Shown here: one piece after another, positions 24,241 through 33,172 of the stretch | How positions within the stretch are numbered: the stretch's first letter is position 1 | Layout of the letters: the number at the start of each line of letters is the position of its first letter | Assembly (NCBI GenBank): GCA_020073485.1 | Contig: JAIQFB010000002.1 | Span: 62,001 to 126,000, forward strand | Source: Terriglobia bacterium | GTDB taxonomy: Bacteria; Acidobacteriota; Terriglobia; Acidiferrales; UBA7541 | DNA length: 64,000 bases | Reading direction: 5' to 3' | Notes under the pieces: generated by a model | What the model was told of the DNA's origin: nothing | Database searches by the model: none | What the model saw: the letters and a program-made list of their open reading frames with translations, nothing else | Translations under genes and position numbers: made by a program

Positions 24241-25911
24241 TCACTCCTGAGGACCCTGCCGGACCCAGTTCTGCACCAATCGCGTCGCCCCGACAGGCTC
24301 TTTCTTCACCTTCTCCACCAGGTGCCGCTTCAGCAGCACCGTTCGTGTAACCTCCGAATTCGCCTGCATCAGTTCCTTTTGCAGTTCCGCTTCCAGATCG
24401 GCCTGGCTCATTTGCTTGCCGAAGTCCCTGGCCGGAGCGGCAGCAGCTGGCAACGCCGCCTGCTTGCTGGATTCCGGCAAGGCCCGCAACGTCGTCAGCA
24501 CTTGTTTCTTGACCGGGCGGAGGATGAACCAGTAGATCACCAGGAAGAGCACAGCCAGCCCGACATAGCGCAACAGCCAAGTCCACGGTTCGATGATGCG
24601 CAAGGTACGCTGAATGGCCGTGGGCGTGGGCAGAACTTCCGCGGGTGGCTCCTGGAAGGAAACATTTTGGATGGACAGTTCGTCGCCGCGCTGAGTGTTG
24701 AACCCGATCGCCGCGCGGACCAGATCATCGAGCTGCTTCATTTCTTCCGGGGTGCGCTTCCTGCGCGTCTGCGTGGTTTTCCCACCGGCGGTAGTGGTTT
24801 CCACGGCGTCGTCGATGAGCACGGCCGCGGCCAAATGCTTGACCTGGCCCGCCGGCTCCAAAGTATGGTGCGTGGTCCGGCTCACGGCAAAAGTCTTGCT
24901 TTCGCTCCTCATGCCCTGGGTCTCGGAACCAGGCTTGACCGCAGCGGCGGCGGCCGCGGCGGTCTGGCCCGGAGCGGGCGCCGGCTGTCCCGCCGGAACG
25001 TTGCTTGGAGTACCCGGGATTCCGGCAGCCGCGGAACTGCTGGTCTGATCCTCGGAAGTTTGCGAAGTCAGCATTGCGGTGGCATTGGGGTCGTAGATTT
25101 CCTGCGTGGTTTCGCCGGAATTGGGATTGTATTCGATGGTGACACTGGATTTGATGTGTTCGGCGCCCACAACGGGAGCGAGCGTGTCGACGATGCGTTC
25201 GGCAATGGCCGTTTCCAGATCGGGCATGCCGCGGCGCGCGGCGCCCGAACTGGAATTTCCAGCGGTCAAAGGCACGCGCCCGTCGGCGCTGACGATGGTG
25301 ACGTCGTCGGGAGAAAGATTTTCCCAGGCGCTGGCGACCAGGTTGGCGATGGCGTTGACCGTCTCGTCCGCCATGCGGCGCGAGCGCAACTTCACGACCA
25401 CGGCGGCTTTGGCGGGACGGTCCTGGTCGGTGAACAACGATTCGCGGGGTAATACCAGGTGTACCCGCGCGGACTCGACCGTATCCATGGTTTCGATCGT
25501 GCGTTCGAGTTCGCCTTCGAGCGCGCGCTGGTAATTCACGCGCTCGGAAAAATCGCTCGACGACCAGTTCGGCTTGTCGAACAGTTCGAATCCCATTCTG
25601 CCGGTGTGCGGAAGATTGTCCGAGGCCATCTTGATGCGCACCAGGTCAAGCCGGTCGGCGGGAACGTCGATGGAAGTTCCGTCGGTGGAAATCTGGTAGG
25701 GAATGTTTTCAACCGACAGCCGTTGCACGATTTTCTGCGTATCGGTGGGGTCCAGTCCGGTATAGAGGTTTCTGAAATCCACGGCGCCGAACAGGTGGAC
25801 AAACAGCCAGATCACCAGCGCCACTAGAACGACGCTGCCGCCCAGTAGCAATCGCTGGCTGAGGGTCAACCCGCGCAGAAACGCGCGAATCTGTTCCAGA
25901 ATTTTGTCCAT
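24241..25911 (-). CDS. fliF: Flagellar MS-ring protein FliF
   Basis: FliF forms the membrane MS ring. The 556-residue protein has membrane helices at about residues 21-41 and 445-464. Ring-building motifs are present between them, including NIPYQISTDGTSIDVPADRL and QRALEGELERTIETMDTVES. The C-terminal tail (TRLVQNWVRQGP) binds FliG. A Gly/Ala/Pro-rich insertion sits at about residues 300-340. Confidence 0.97.
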   Translation of the reverse strand: MDKILEQIRAFLRGLTLSQRLLLGGSVVLVALVIWLFVHLFGAVDFRNLYTGLDPTDTQKIVQRLSVENIPYQISTDGTSIDVPADRLDLVRIKMASDNLPHTGRMGFELFDKPNWSSSDFSERVNYQRALEGELERTIETMDTVESARVHLVLPRESLFTDQDRPAKAAVVVKLRSRRMADETVNAIANLVASAWENLSPDDVTIVSADGRVPLTAGNSSSGAARRGMPDLETAIAERIVDTLAPVVGAEHIKSSVTIEYNPNSGETTQEIYDPNATAMLTSQTSEDQTSSSAAAGIPGTPSNVPAGQPAPAPGQTAAAAAAAVKPGSETQGMRSESKTFAVSRTTHHTLEPAGQVKHLAAAVLIDDAVETTTAGGKTTQTRRKRTPEEMKQLDDLVRAAIGFNTQRGDELSIQNVSFQEPPAEVLPTPTAIQRTLRIIEPWTWLLRYVGLAVLFLVIYWFILRPVKKQVLTTLRALPESSKQAALPAAAAPARDFGKQMSQADLEAELQKELMQANSEVTRTVLLKRHLVEKVKKEPVGATRLVQNWVRQGPQE

Positions 25912-26055
25912 GGCCGTCGGTGGTGATTTCCCGGAATCCCCCGGCGTGTTTTTCCCCGGAACGCGCCGCGCGAAGGGTTAGTGATTCGGGTGCGGGCTCT
26001 GCTATTGCGCAGAACATCCCGCGATGCCGGGACGCGAAGCCCTCAAAAAGTTGAA

Positions 26056-26379
26056 TCAAAATTGCATGTTCGAGACCGTCTGGTAAGCCTGCACGATTTT
26101 GTTGCGCACCTGCACCATCATTTCAAACGCGAGGCCCGCTTTTTCCACGGCGATCATGGCCGAATGAACGTCGTCGCCCGAGCCGTCGAGCATTCCGGCG
26201 ACTTTGCTTTGCGCGTCGGTGTGCAGTTGCTCGACCTGGTTCATGGCGCCTTGCAGGGCGTCGAAGAAATCGGATTGCGCGCCCGCGCTGCCGGAGGATT
26301 TTGAGGCGCCGGCGCCCAGATCCGGAACCGGCAAACCTTTGATCGTGCTGGGTATGGTGTTGGGTATGGTATTGGCCAT
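26056..26379 (-). CDS. fliE: Flagellar hook-basal body protein FliE
   Basis: FliE links the MS ring to the rod. The 107-residue size is typical. The conserved C-terminal half includes VHSAMIAVEKAGLAFEMMVQ and VRNKIVQAYQTVSNMQF. The N terminus has a short repeat (NTIPNTIPSTI). It lies between flgC (22 bases) and fliF (144-base gap, no gene seen). Confidence 0.95.
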   Translation of the reverse strand: MANTIPNTIPSTIKGLPVPDLGAGASKSSGSAGAQSDFFDALQGAMNQVEQLHTDAQSKVAGMLDGSGDDVHSAMIAVEKAGLAFEMMVQVRNKIVQAYQTVSNMQF

Positions 26380-26401
26380 GCGCTTGCCCTCGCCGTTTGG
26401 C

Positions 26402-26842
26402 TTACGCCGCGATCTGAATGGCCGCCTGGATCATGGCCTTGGTGGTTTGGATGGCCGAAACATTGAGCTGATAGGATCTGGCCGCTTCCATCAGGTTGAC
26501 GCTTTCTTCCACGGGATTCACGTCCGGGAAACTGACGTATCCAGTGGCATCGGCGTCGGGATGTCCAGGCTCGTAGCGCCGCAGCGGCGCGGCGGTGTCC
26601 TGAACCACGCCGGCAACCTGCACGGACTTGGTATGAATGTCGGTGAAGCTGGCCAGGGTGGCGGCAAATCCGCTCGAGAGCGGGTGGCGCGCCTGGAACA
26701 CAACGTTCTGGCGGCGGTACGGCCCGCCTTCAACGGTGCGCGTGGTTTCGGCATTGGCCAGGTTGCTGGCCGAAATTTCGGCGCGCTGGCGCTCGGCCAG
26801 CAGAGCCGATCCGCTAAGTTGCATGATTCCGAAAAGATTCAT
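26402..26842 (-). CDS. flgC: Flagellar proximal rod protein FlgC
   Basis: FlgC is a proximal rod protein. The 146 residues show the rod signature ISASNLANAETTRTVEGGPY RR and the FlgC C-terminal block VNPVEESVNLMEAARSYQLN followed by AIQTTKAMIQAAIQ. The length is at the upper end of the family. It is positioned 18 bases after flgB. Confidence 0.95.
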   Translation of the reverse strand: MNLFGIMQLSGSALLAERQRAEISASNLANAETTRTVEGGPYRRQNVVFQARHPLSSGFAATLASFTDIHTKSVQVAGVVQDTAAPLRRYEPGHPDADATGYVSFPDVNPVEESVNLMEAARSYQLNVSAIQTTKAMIQAAIQIAA

Positions 26843-26860
26843 ACGGTGATCTCCCTTCGC

Positions 26861-27214
26861 TTAGGTCTCGTTCACTGCCGAACGAATCAATGAAAATTCC
26901 GCGCGCATGGCCTGGATGGCGGCCTGATATTTCAACTGGAGCTCGGCGAGCAAAAGCCCCTCGCGGTCGACGCTGACGTTGTTGCCGTCGGGCCGGGACA
27001 ACAGCCCGGAAACCTGCCGCACCATCGGCAGCACGGGCGTGCCGGGATCCTGGCTGAGGGCGCGCGCAAATTCGCCGTGGAAATCGATGTCCTGCGTACG
27101 ATAGCCGGGTGTATCCACGTTGGCGATGTTGCTGGCCAGCAGCGATTGACGCTTGGTGGCCAGGTCCAGGAAATTCTCTACCTGCGCAAGCTGCGAAGTG
27201 TTCATGAAGCTCAT
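26861..27214 (-). CDS. flgB: Flagellar proximal rod protein FlgB
   Basis: FlgB is the most proximal rod subunit. The 117-residue protein carries LASNIANVDTPGYRTQDIDF, the FlgB signature. The ATG at 27214 follows GGAGG and overlaps the stop of the upstream regulator by four bases (ATGA), so flgB is translationally coupled to its own regulatory genes. Confidence 0.95.
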   Translation of the reverse strand: MSFMNTSQLAQVENFLDLATKRQSLLASNIANVDTPGYRTQDIDFHGEFARALSQDPGTPVLPMVRQVSGLLSRPDGNNVSVDREGLLLAELQLKYQAAIQAMRAEFSLIRSAVNET

Positions 27215-28554
27215 GCGGGCCTCCTTGCCGGCAATCCGTAATTGCGGATTTTGTTGCGCACGGTGCGCAGGCTGACGCCCATGAGTTCGGCGGCACGTGT
27301 GCGGTTTCCGCCCGTGGCCTCGAGCGTGCGCTCGAGCAGCTGGCGTTCGGCGTTGCGTAGCGAAACCCCGGCCTCGAGCGACGCCGGACGGTCCGCCTCG
27401 ATCGACGATTCCAGATGGACCAGCATTTCCGGGCCCAGCACGGGGCTGTGGGAAAGCGCCAGCGCGCGGCGAACGAAATTTTCCAGTTCGCGGACGTTGC
27501 CCGGCCAGTTGTGCGCTTCGAGGCCCTGCGCAAGTTCCGGAGTGATACGGTAGGCAGCGGCCGGGCTGGGCGCATACTTGCGCAGGAAATGTCCGGCCAG
27601 TTCGGCGGTATCCTCGCGGCGCTCGCGCAGGGGAGGAATCGTGAGCGGCACAACGTTCAGCCGATAGTAGAGGTCCGCGCGGAATTCCCCCGAGGCAATG
27701 CTGGCGCGCAGCGACCGGTTCGTGGTGGCAATCACGCGCACGTCGAGCGGCACCGTGCGCGTGCCTCCGAGCGGATCCACTTCCCTTTCCTGCAGCACGC
27801 GCAGAATCTTGGGCTGCAACTCGATGGGCATCTCTCCGATTTCGTCGAGCAATAAAGTGCCGCCGTTGGCGAGTTCAAATTTCCCGGGCTTGGAGGAATT
27901 GGCGCCGGTGAACGCGCCGCGCACGTGGCCGAACAACTCGCTTTCCAGCAGGTGATCGGGAAACGCCGAGCAATTCACGGCGATGAACGGTCCTTCGCGC
28001 CGCGCGCTCTCGCCGTGGATGAGCCGCGCGACCAGCTCCTTGCCCGTGCCGCTTTCCGCTTCGATCAATACGTCCGTGCCGGTCCGCGCGACCTGGCGCA
28101 CGCGATCCAGAAACCGGAGGAAGACGGGCGAGCGGCCGACAAGTTTCGGCGAGGCGCCGTTTTTTTGGCGCGCGTTGCCCGATGCCACGGCCATGGCCAG
28201 CACGCGGTCGGCGGCTTCCCGCAACCGGTCGAACGACACCGGCTTCATCAGGTAGTCGCAGGCGCCCTGCTTGATGGCCTGCACGGCGTCGTTCACCGTG
28301 CCGTAGGCGGTCAGAAAAATCACCGCCGTTTCCGGAGCCAATTCGCGGACGCCCTGCATGACCTGCAGGCCGTCGCCGTCGGGCATGCGCACGTCGGTGA
28401 CCACCAGCGGGCACGGCATGCTGCGGAATTTGGCCAGGGCTTCGCCCGTGCCCGAGGCCGTGGCGACCTTCCAGCCGTTGCGGCGGAAGCTGGCCTCAAG
28501 CGCGGCGCGCATGGCCGCTTCGTCATCCACCACCAGGACTGCGGTTTCGTTCAT
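27211..28554 (-). CDS. NtrC-family sigma54 response regulator (flagellar)
   Basis: The 447-residue protein has three domains. The receiver (residues 1-120) has D10-D11 and phospho-acceptor D54 (VVTDVRMPDGDG). The sigma54 AAA+ domain (about 135-370) has Walker A ESGTGKE and the sigma54-contact loop GAFTGA. The C-terminal Fis-type helix-turn-helix includes NRTRAAELMGVSLRTVRNKI. Coupling to the histidine kinase gene upstream and to flgB downstream makes it the likely FlgR/FlrC-type activator of the sigma54 promoters in this locus. Confidence 0.92.
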   Translation of the reverse strand: MNETAVLVVDDEAAMRAALEASFRRNGWKVATASGTGEALAKFRSMPCPLVVTDVRMPDGDGLQVMQGVRELAPETAVIFLTAYGTVNDAVQAIKQGACDYLMKPVSFDRLREAADRVLAMAVASGNARQKNGASPKLVGRSPVFLRFLDRVRQVARTGTDVLIEAESGTGKELVARLIHGESARREGPFIAVNCSAFPDHLLESELFGHVRGAFTGANSSKPGKFELANGGTLLLDEIGEMPIELQPKILRVLQEREVDPLGGTRTVPLDVRVIATTNRSLRASIASGEFRADLYYRLNVVPLTIPPLRERREDTAELAGHFLRKYAPSPAAAYRITPELAQGLEAHNWPGNVRELENFVRRALALSHSPVLGPEMLVHLESSIEADRPASLEAGVSLRNAERQLLERTLEATGGNRTRAAELMGVSLRTVRNKIRNYGLPARRPA

Positions 28555-29819
28555 TCCAGGTCTCCTGCCGCGGGCAGAGTCATCGTAAACGTGGTGCCCA
28601 GACGCGGCGTGCTGTGCAAACGGATCGTTCCCCGGTGCTGCTCAATCACCTGTTTGCATACGGAAAGTCCGAGCCCGGGACTCCCGGCATGCGTGGTGTA
28701 CCCCGGATCAAAAACTTTTTCGAGCTGCTCCTCGGCAATGCCGACGCCCTGATCCTCGAAATCGATTTGCACTTGCGGGCCATCGACCGGAATCGCCCAG
28801 GCCACATTCACCTGCAACCACCCGCCCGGCGTCATGGCGCGAAAGGCGTTGAGCGCGAGATTCAGAAACACCTGCTGCAGCCGGTGAGGATCGGCGTGCA
28901 ATAAAACTTTCCCGGCGCTGTTGGTCAGGCGCACCTGCATGCCGCGCTGGCGCGCCAGAGGACCGAGAAAATCCACCGTCTCGCGCAGCAGGCGGTCCAG
29001 GTGCGTGGGGATCGGTTCGGGACACGGCTGGCTGTGAAACTGCAGGACGTTGTTGACGGTGGCGGCCAGGGTGCGCAATCCGGCGCGGATTTGCGCCACC
29101 CACTGGCTGGCTTCCGAAGTCGCCGCGGTGGAGTCGGCCAATAGCCCAGCGAAAAGTTCCAGGCTGCCCAGGGGATTGCGGATTTCGTGCGCCAGGACGG
29201 TGGCAATTTCGGCCAGCGCCTGGTTGCGCCGGGATTTTTCCCGCTCGCTGGCCAGACGTTTTTCCTGCGTCGTGTCGCGCACGATGCAGATCGTTTCGCT
29301 GGGGACGCCTGCGCGGCCCACGACTTGCGCCTGCGTGATTCCGAGGAAGCGAGTGCCGGCGTGATCGTTGAGCAACAATTCCCGTTCGGCAGCGGGAGCT
29401 TTGGAGGAAGATTCCGCTAGGAGCCGATCGATCACCGCCGGCCACGCTACGCCCTCTTCAGGCATCCAGGAAGGATCGAGCATCAGCAACCGGCGGGCCT
29501 CCGGATTGATGACTCGCAACCGCGCCGCGGCATCGAACACCAGCACGCCGCACGGCAACCCCTCTAAAATTTGCGCCAGAAAACTTCGTACCCTGGTGTT
29601 TTCCTCCAGGCTTCGCGACAATTCCGTATTGGCGCGTTCCAGCTCGCCGCTCAGGCGCGCAACTTCGGTCTGCAGTTGCGCGTAGGATTTTTCCAGCGAG
29701 TCGGCCGCCTGCGTGAAGGTGGCGAACGCGTGGACCAGCGAGCGCTGCGCGTCTTGCCGGACAGGATTCGCGCGGGGCGCCGTGCGCGATTTTTGCCGGG
29801 GACTGGGCAGATTTGTCAT
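28551..29819 (-). CDS. Soluble PAS histidine kinase (FlgS/FlrB-like)
   Basis: The 422-residue protein has no membrane segment. An N-terminal coiled coil (about residues 35-85) is followed by a PAS domain (about 86-185). Next come a HisKA domain with H211 in LAHEIRNPLGSLELF and an ATPase domain with DQGVGIAEEQ and GSPGLGLSVCKQV. This is the architecture of flagellar kinases such as FlgS and FlrB. I chose the ATG at 29819; a GTG at 29852 would add 11 residues. The stop overlaps the response regulator start by four bases, so they form a cognate pair. Confidence 0.9.
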   Translation of the reverse strand: MTNLPSPRQKSRTAPRANPVRQDAQRSLVHAFATFTQAADSLEKSYAQLQTEVARLSGELERANTELSRSLEENTRVRSFLAQILEGLPCGVLVFDAAARLRVINPEARRLLMLDPSWMPEEGVAWPAVIDRLLAESSSKAPAAERELLLNDHAGTRFLGITQAQVVGRAGVPSETICIVRDTTQEKRLASEREKSRRNQALAEIATVLAHEIRNPLGSLELFAGLLADSTAATSEASQWVAQIRAGLRTLAATVNNVLQFHSQPCPEPIPTHLDRLLRETVDFLGPLARQRGMQVRLTNSAGKVLLHADPHRLQQVFLNLALNAFRAMTPGGWLQVNVAWAIPVDGPQVQIDFEDQGVGIAEEQLEKVFDPGYTTHAGSPGLGLSVCKQVIEQHRGTIRLHSTPRLGTTFTMTLPAAGDLE

Positions 29820-29864
29820 GCCCGGGAGTTGTGCACGGCTCGGGCCAACCACGGCCCCGTCTGC

Positions 29865-31088
29865 TTAGATTTCTCTAACCGGCGCACTCCCGTCGGAAAA
29901 TGAAAAATGCGCGGCGCGCAGCTGGCCGTCCTCCCCGCAAAGGATGAACGCCCGCTCGACCGCGTGCTGCAGTTCGCGGACATTGCCCGGCCATCCATAC
30001 TGGCAAAGCGCGGCCGACGCCGAGGGCGACAGGACTTTTGTGCTCACCCCGGATTGTTCGGAAAGCATGTCCAGAAAATGTTCGGCCAGGGGAACGATGT
30101 CCTCTTTTCTTTCCCGCAAGGGCGGCAGTTCCAGCGGGAACACCGCGAGGCGGTAATACAGGTCCTGGCGAAACTTCTTTTCCTGCACCGAGCGCTGCAA
30201 GTTGATGTTGGTCGCGGAAATCACGCGCACATCCACGCGAAACACGTCCGGGCTGCCCAGGCGCTGGACTTCTCCGTCCTGCAGGAAGCGCAACAGCTTG
30301 GCCTGCATGCCGAGCGGCAGTTCCCCGATCTCGTCAAGGAACAGCGTGCCGCCCTGCGCCAGGTGAATGCGGCCGAGCCGCGATTGCACCGCTCCGGTAA
30401 AGGCCCCGCGCGCGTGGCCGAACAGTTCGGCTTCCAGCAGTTGCTCCGGTATGGCCGCGCAATTGACCACCACAAACGCGCTTTTCGCCCGCGAGCTGAT
30501 CTGGTGAATTCCGCGGGCGACGAGTTCCTTCCCCGTCCCGGTTTCCCCGGTGATCAGCACGGTGGTTTGACGCGGCGCCACCAGCCGCGCCAGGCGGTAG
30601 GTTTGCTCCAATCCCGGGCCGTCTCCCATCATTCCCGGCAGGGGCTCGATGCGCGAAGCGCGCGTTTGGGCGCTGGCTTCCTCCTCCGCCGCGGGATCCG
30701 CAGCATCTTCCGGCGCCACCTGCACGCCACCTTCGCAAATCCCGGCGGAACCGGAAAGAATCGAATCGTTCGGCACCTCGACAAGATCCCCAGCTGCAAG
30801 GGCACTGACGTCGGAATCCACCAGCCGCACCAGAAGGTGAGGGTGGCGGGCCCGGATGATGTGCAGGACCTCGTTCACATCGAGATCATGCAAGCGCCGG
30901 TCCAGCAGGACTTCGCCCCAGTTCGCCGATTCCAGCTTTGCCAGCGCGTCGGCTCCTCCGGCCGCTTCCTCCACGTCCACCGCGCCATACTCGGGATTTC
31001 CAGCCCATTGCCTGCGAAAATCTTCGTTGGAACTGGCGATCAGCACGCGTGAATTCCGATTCACAGCCTGTGTTTCAGCGAATGCCAT
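29865..31088 (-). CDS. Sigma54 activator lacking a DNA-binding domain, degenerate receiver
   Basis: The 407-residue protein has a receiver-like N terminus (residues 12-110) and a complete sigma54 AAA+ domain (about 150-385) with GETGTGKE, GAFTGA and the DEIGELPLGMQAKLLRFLQD region. The receiver keeps D63 but lacks the acidic pair (SSNED in place of a DD pair), so normal phosphorylation is doubtful. The protein ends about 20 residues after the AAA+ domain with no Fis helix-turn-helix. It is the first gene of the flagellar regulatory operon. Helicobacter FlgR also lacks a DNA-binding domain; FleQ also has a degenerate receiver but retains its helix-turn-helix. Confidence 0.85.
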   Translation of the reverse strand: MAFAETQAVNRNSRVLIASSNEDFRRQWAGNPEYGAVDVEEAAGGADALAKLESANWGEVLLDRRLHDLDVNEVLHIIRARHPHLLVRLVDSDVSALAAGDLVEVPNDSILSGSAGICEGGVQVAPEDAADPAAEEEASAQTRASRIEPLPGMMGDGPGLEQTYRLARLVAPRQTTVLITGETGTGKELVARGIHQISSRAKSAFVVVNCAAIPEQLLEAELFGHARGAFTGAVQSRLGRIHLAQGGTLFLDEIGELPLGMQAKLLRFLQDGEVQRLGSPDVFRVDVRVISATNINLQRSVQEKKFRQDLYYRLAVFPLELPPLRERKEDIVPLAEHFLDMLSEQSGVSTKVLSPSASAALCQYGWPGNVRELQHAVERAFILCGEDGQLRAAHFSFSDGSAPVREI

Positions 31089-31518
31089 GTTTCCTCCCCG
31101 GGTCGATTTGTCCTTCTCAGATTAGTAAAGGCTTATTTCCGTCGCTGGAGTCTTGTGCTGTCCGCGCCATCTGGCCGCGCGGGTCATCATGCGCTTCGCG
31201 GTCCAAATGGCGAGGGAAATGAGTGAAGCAAACAAGCGGGATATGGAATGGTGCGAAATTTGCGCGGGTCAAAACAGGAGAAGGTCTCCTGAATCGAAAC
31301 TATTCACAAAAAAACTTTAGTCTTTTTTGCGAAGCGTGTGATCTATTTGCACAGGAAAACTTTTTCCGTGTTTCATCTTGATGCGCGCCGCCGCGCATCT
31401 GGGTTTGCTCCCTTGACATTTTCTAATGTCACTGCAACACTGGACTCCCCTTCGTTAGAACGTTTGGCACGTAAATTCGCAAGGCTCCCAACAGAGCCCG
31501 AATCCACAGGTCCAACCC
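31089..31518. promoter_or_regulatory. Divergent regulatory gap with four inverted repeats
   Basis: This 430-base gap separates the flagellar regulatory operon from an OmpR-type regulator. It has no gene but contains four inverted repeats: 31275-31291 (CAGGAGA/TCTCCTG), 31354-31367 (GGAAAA/TTTTCC), 31380-31399 (GATGCGCG/CGCGCATC) and 31414-31431 (TGACATT/AATGTCA). The last overlaps a perfect -35 hexamer TTGACA at 31413-31418, with a weak -10 (AACACT) 17 bases on, pointing toward the OmpR-type gene. I could not identify the minus-strand promoter. Confidence 0.6.
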
Positions 31519-32220
31519 ATGCATATTCTGATTGCCGAAGATGACGCGCCGGTCGCCAACTTTCTTTCAATGGGCTTTACCGCCGAGCACTATAGCGTGC
31601 GAATTGCCGGCGACGGCCGGGAAATCCTGCGCATGGTCGAACAGGGCCCCTGCGACCTGATGATCCTGGATTTGAACATGCCCGGCGTCAGCGGGCTGGA
31701 AGCGCTGCGCCAGGTACGCTCCGCCCGGCCGCATTTGCCGATCCTGATCCTGACGGGAAGCGCGCGTGTGGAGGACCGGGTGGACGGCCTGAATTCCGGC
31801 GCGGACGATTACCTGACCAAACCGTTCGCTTTTTCCGAACTGCTGGCGCGCGTGCGGGCGCTGTTGCGCCGCAGCAGTCTGCCGTTCGAGCCCGTCCTGC
31901 ACAACCGGGACCTGGAGCTGGACCGCGTGGGGCACGTGGTGCGGCGCAACGGGCGCGCCATCGAACTCACGCCCAAGGAATTTGCCTTGCTGGAATATCT
32001 GATGCTGAACGCCGGGCACAATGTCTCGCGCTCGTTGATCATCCACCACGTCTGGAAGCTGTCGTCCGAAACCATGACCAACGTGGTCGATGTCTACATC
32101 AATTACTTGCGCAAGAAGATTGACTCGAACGCTTCCGAGCGCCTCATCCATACCGTACGCGGGGCCGGATACCGCATCGGATCGGAGTCACGCGGCGAGC
32201 AGGGCTCCGTCAACCATTAA
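31519..32220 (+). CDS. OmpR/PhoB-family response regulator, orphan
   Basis: The 233-residue protein has a receiver with E7-D8-D9 and phospho-acceptor D51 (LMILDLNMPGVSGLEAL), the Lys in DDYLTKPFAF, and a winged-helix DNA-binding domain (ELTPKEFALLEYLMLNAGHN, then VVDVYINYLRKKID and RGAGYRI). No kinase gene adjoins it. It is transcribed away from the flagellar regulatory operon and toward motB, so a link to motility is possible but unproven. Confidence 0.92.
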   Translation: MHILIAEDDAPVANFLSMGFTAEHYSVRIAGDGREILRMVEQGPCDLMILDLNMPGVSGLEALRQVRSARPHLPILILTGSARVEDRVDGLNSGADDYLTKPFAFSELLARVRALLRRSSLPFEPVLHNRDLELDRVGHVVRRNGRAIELTPKEFALLEYLMLNAGHNVSRSLIIHHVWKLSSETMTNVVDVYINYLRKKIDSNASERLIHTVRGAGYRIGSESRGEQGSVNH

Positions 32221-32339
32221 TGCATCGCTCATGTGGCCTTCGGTCAGGGCACGGCAGTGCCATACCCCTACAGGCGTGGCGCCCTCCGGCACACATTGAT
32301 TGCAATATGAGATTTTCGTCGGATCGGTGAGAATTCCGG

Positions 32340-33155
32340 TTAATGTTCGGCGGGAGGCTGTTTCGCGGGCTCTGCCCCGGCAGGTTTTTCCGCGCCATCG
32401 TCCTTGCCGGAATCGGATGGGGCGGCGGGCTCACCCTGCTTTTGATACTGCACGATGAGCGAGACGCGGCGGTTGGACGGATCAAGCGGCGCATCGGGTT
32501 TGCGCAGGCGCTGGTCGGCAAAGCCGCGAACCTGGATGATCTGGTCGGCGCGGATACCGTTTTCCTGCATCAATCTGCGCGCCGCGTTGGCGCGATCGAC
32601 GGAGAGCTCCCAATTCCCATAGGTCCCCTGCCTGGCGTAGGGAGTGGAATCTGTATGCCCTTCCACGGCTATCTTGTTCGGCAAGGCGCCGAGTTCCTTC
32701 GCCAGCAGGTCCAGGATTTCCTGGCCATCCGCGTTCGGATCCGCGCTTCCAGTATTGAAAAATGTGCTGGTGGCCGACTCCAGCAGTTCGATCCGCAACC
32801 CCTCGGGAGTGATGGTCATGTCGATGTGACTTTTTATCTTGTCGAAATCGGGCACCTTGCGGATCGTCTTCTGCAATTCGTCCTTGAGCTGCTCCATGTT
32901 GTCCTTGGAGACCAGAAAATTTTCCCCGGCGCCTTCCACGCCGCTTCCAATTGATTTTGTGCTTCCCGCGGGATCCTTAAAATACCCGCCCACCGCTTCC
33001 TGGATTTTCTTGCTGCTATTCATCAGCCAGAGGACGATGAACAGGGCCATCATGGCGGTCACGAAATCAGCATAAGCGACCTTCCAGGCGCCGCCGTGAT
33101 GCCCGCCATGGCTGATTTTTTTCTTGATAATGATGATGGGAGCTTTGCCGGCCAC
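32340..33155 (-). CDS. motB: Flagellar stator protein MotB
   Basis: MotB anchors the stator to peptidoglycan. The 271-residue protein has one N-terminal helix with the proton-carrying Asp in VAYADFVTAMMALFIVLWLM, and a C-terminal OmpA-like peptidoglycan-binding domain with VEGHTDSTPYARQGTYGNWE and LSVDRANAARRLM. The tail is Pro/Ala-rich. The GTG start follows a strong AAGGAGGG site. The stator is likely proton-driven, inferred from the E. coli-like subunit sizes. Confidence 0.96.
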   Translation of the reverse strand: MAGKAPIIIIKKKISHGGHHGGAWKVAYADFVTAMMALFIVLWLMNSSKKIQEAVGGYFKDPAGSTKSIGSGVEGAGENFLVSKDNMEQLKDELQKTIRKVPDFDKIKSHIDMTITPEGLRIELLESATSTFFNTGSADPNADGQEILDLLAKELGALPNKIAVEGHTDSTPYARQGTYGNWELSVDRANAARRLMQENGIRADQIIQVRGFADQRLRKPDAPLDPSNRRVSLIVQYQKQGEPAAPSDSGKDDGAEKPAGAEPAKQPPAEH

Positions 33156-33172
33156 CCGTTTTTCCCTCCTTA

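Noticed and set aside
23195-24250. Open frame antisense to fliG (351 codons)
   Set aside because: Shadow of fliG; His/Arg/Gln-rich.
26006-26021. Sigma54-like GG-N10-GC match upstream of fliF (minus strand)
   Set aside because: Only the GG and GC core fits; the -24 and -12 flanks differ (CGG and GCGCA), so it is likely chance.
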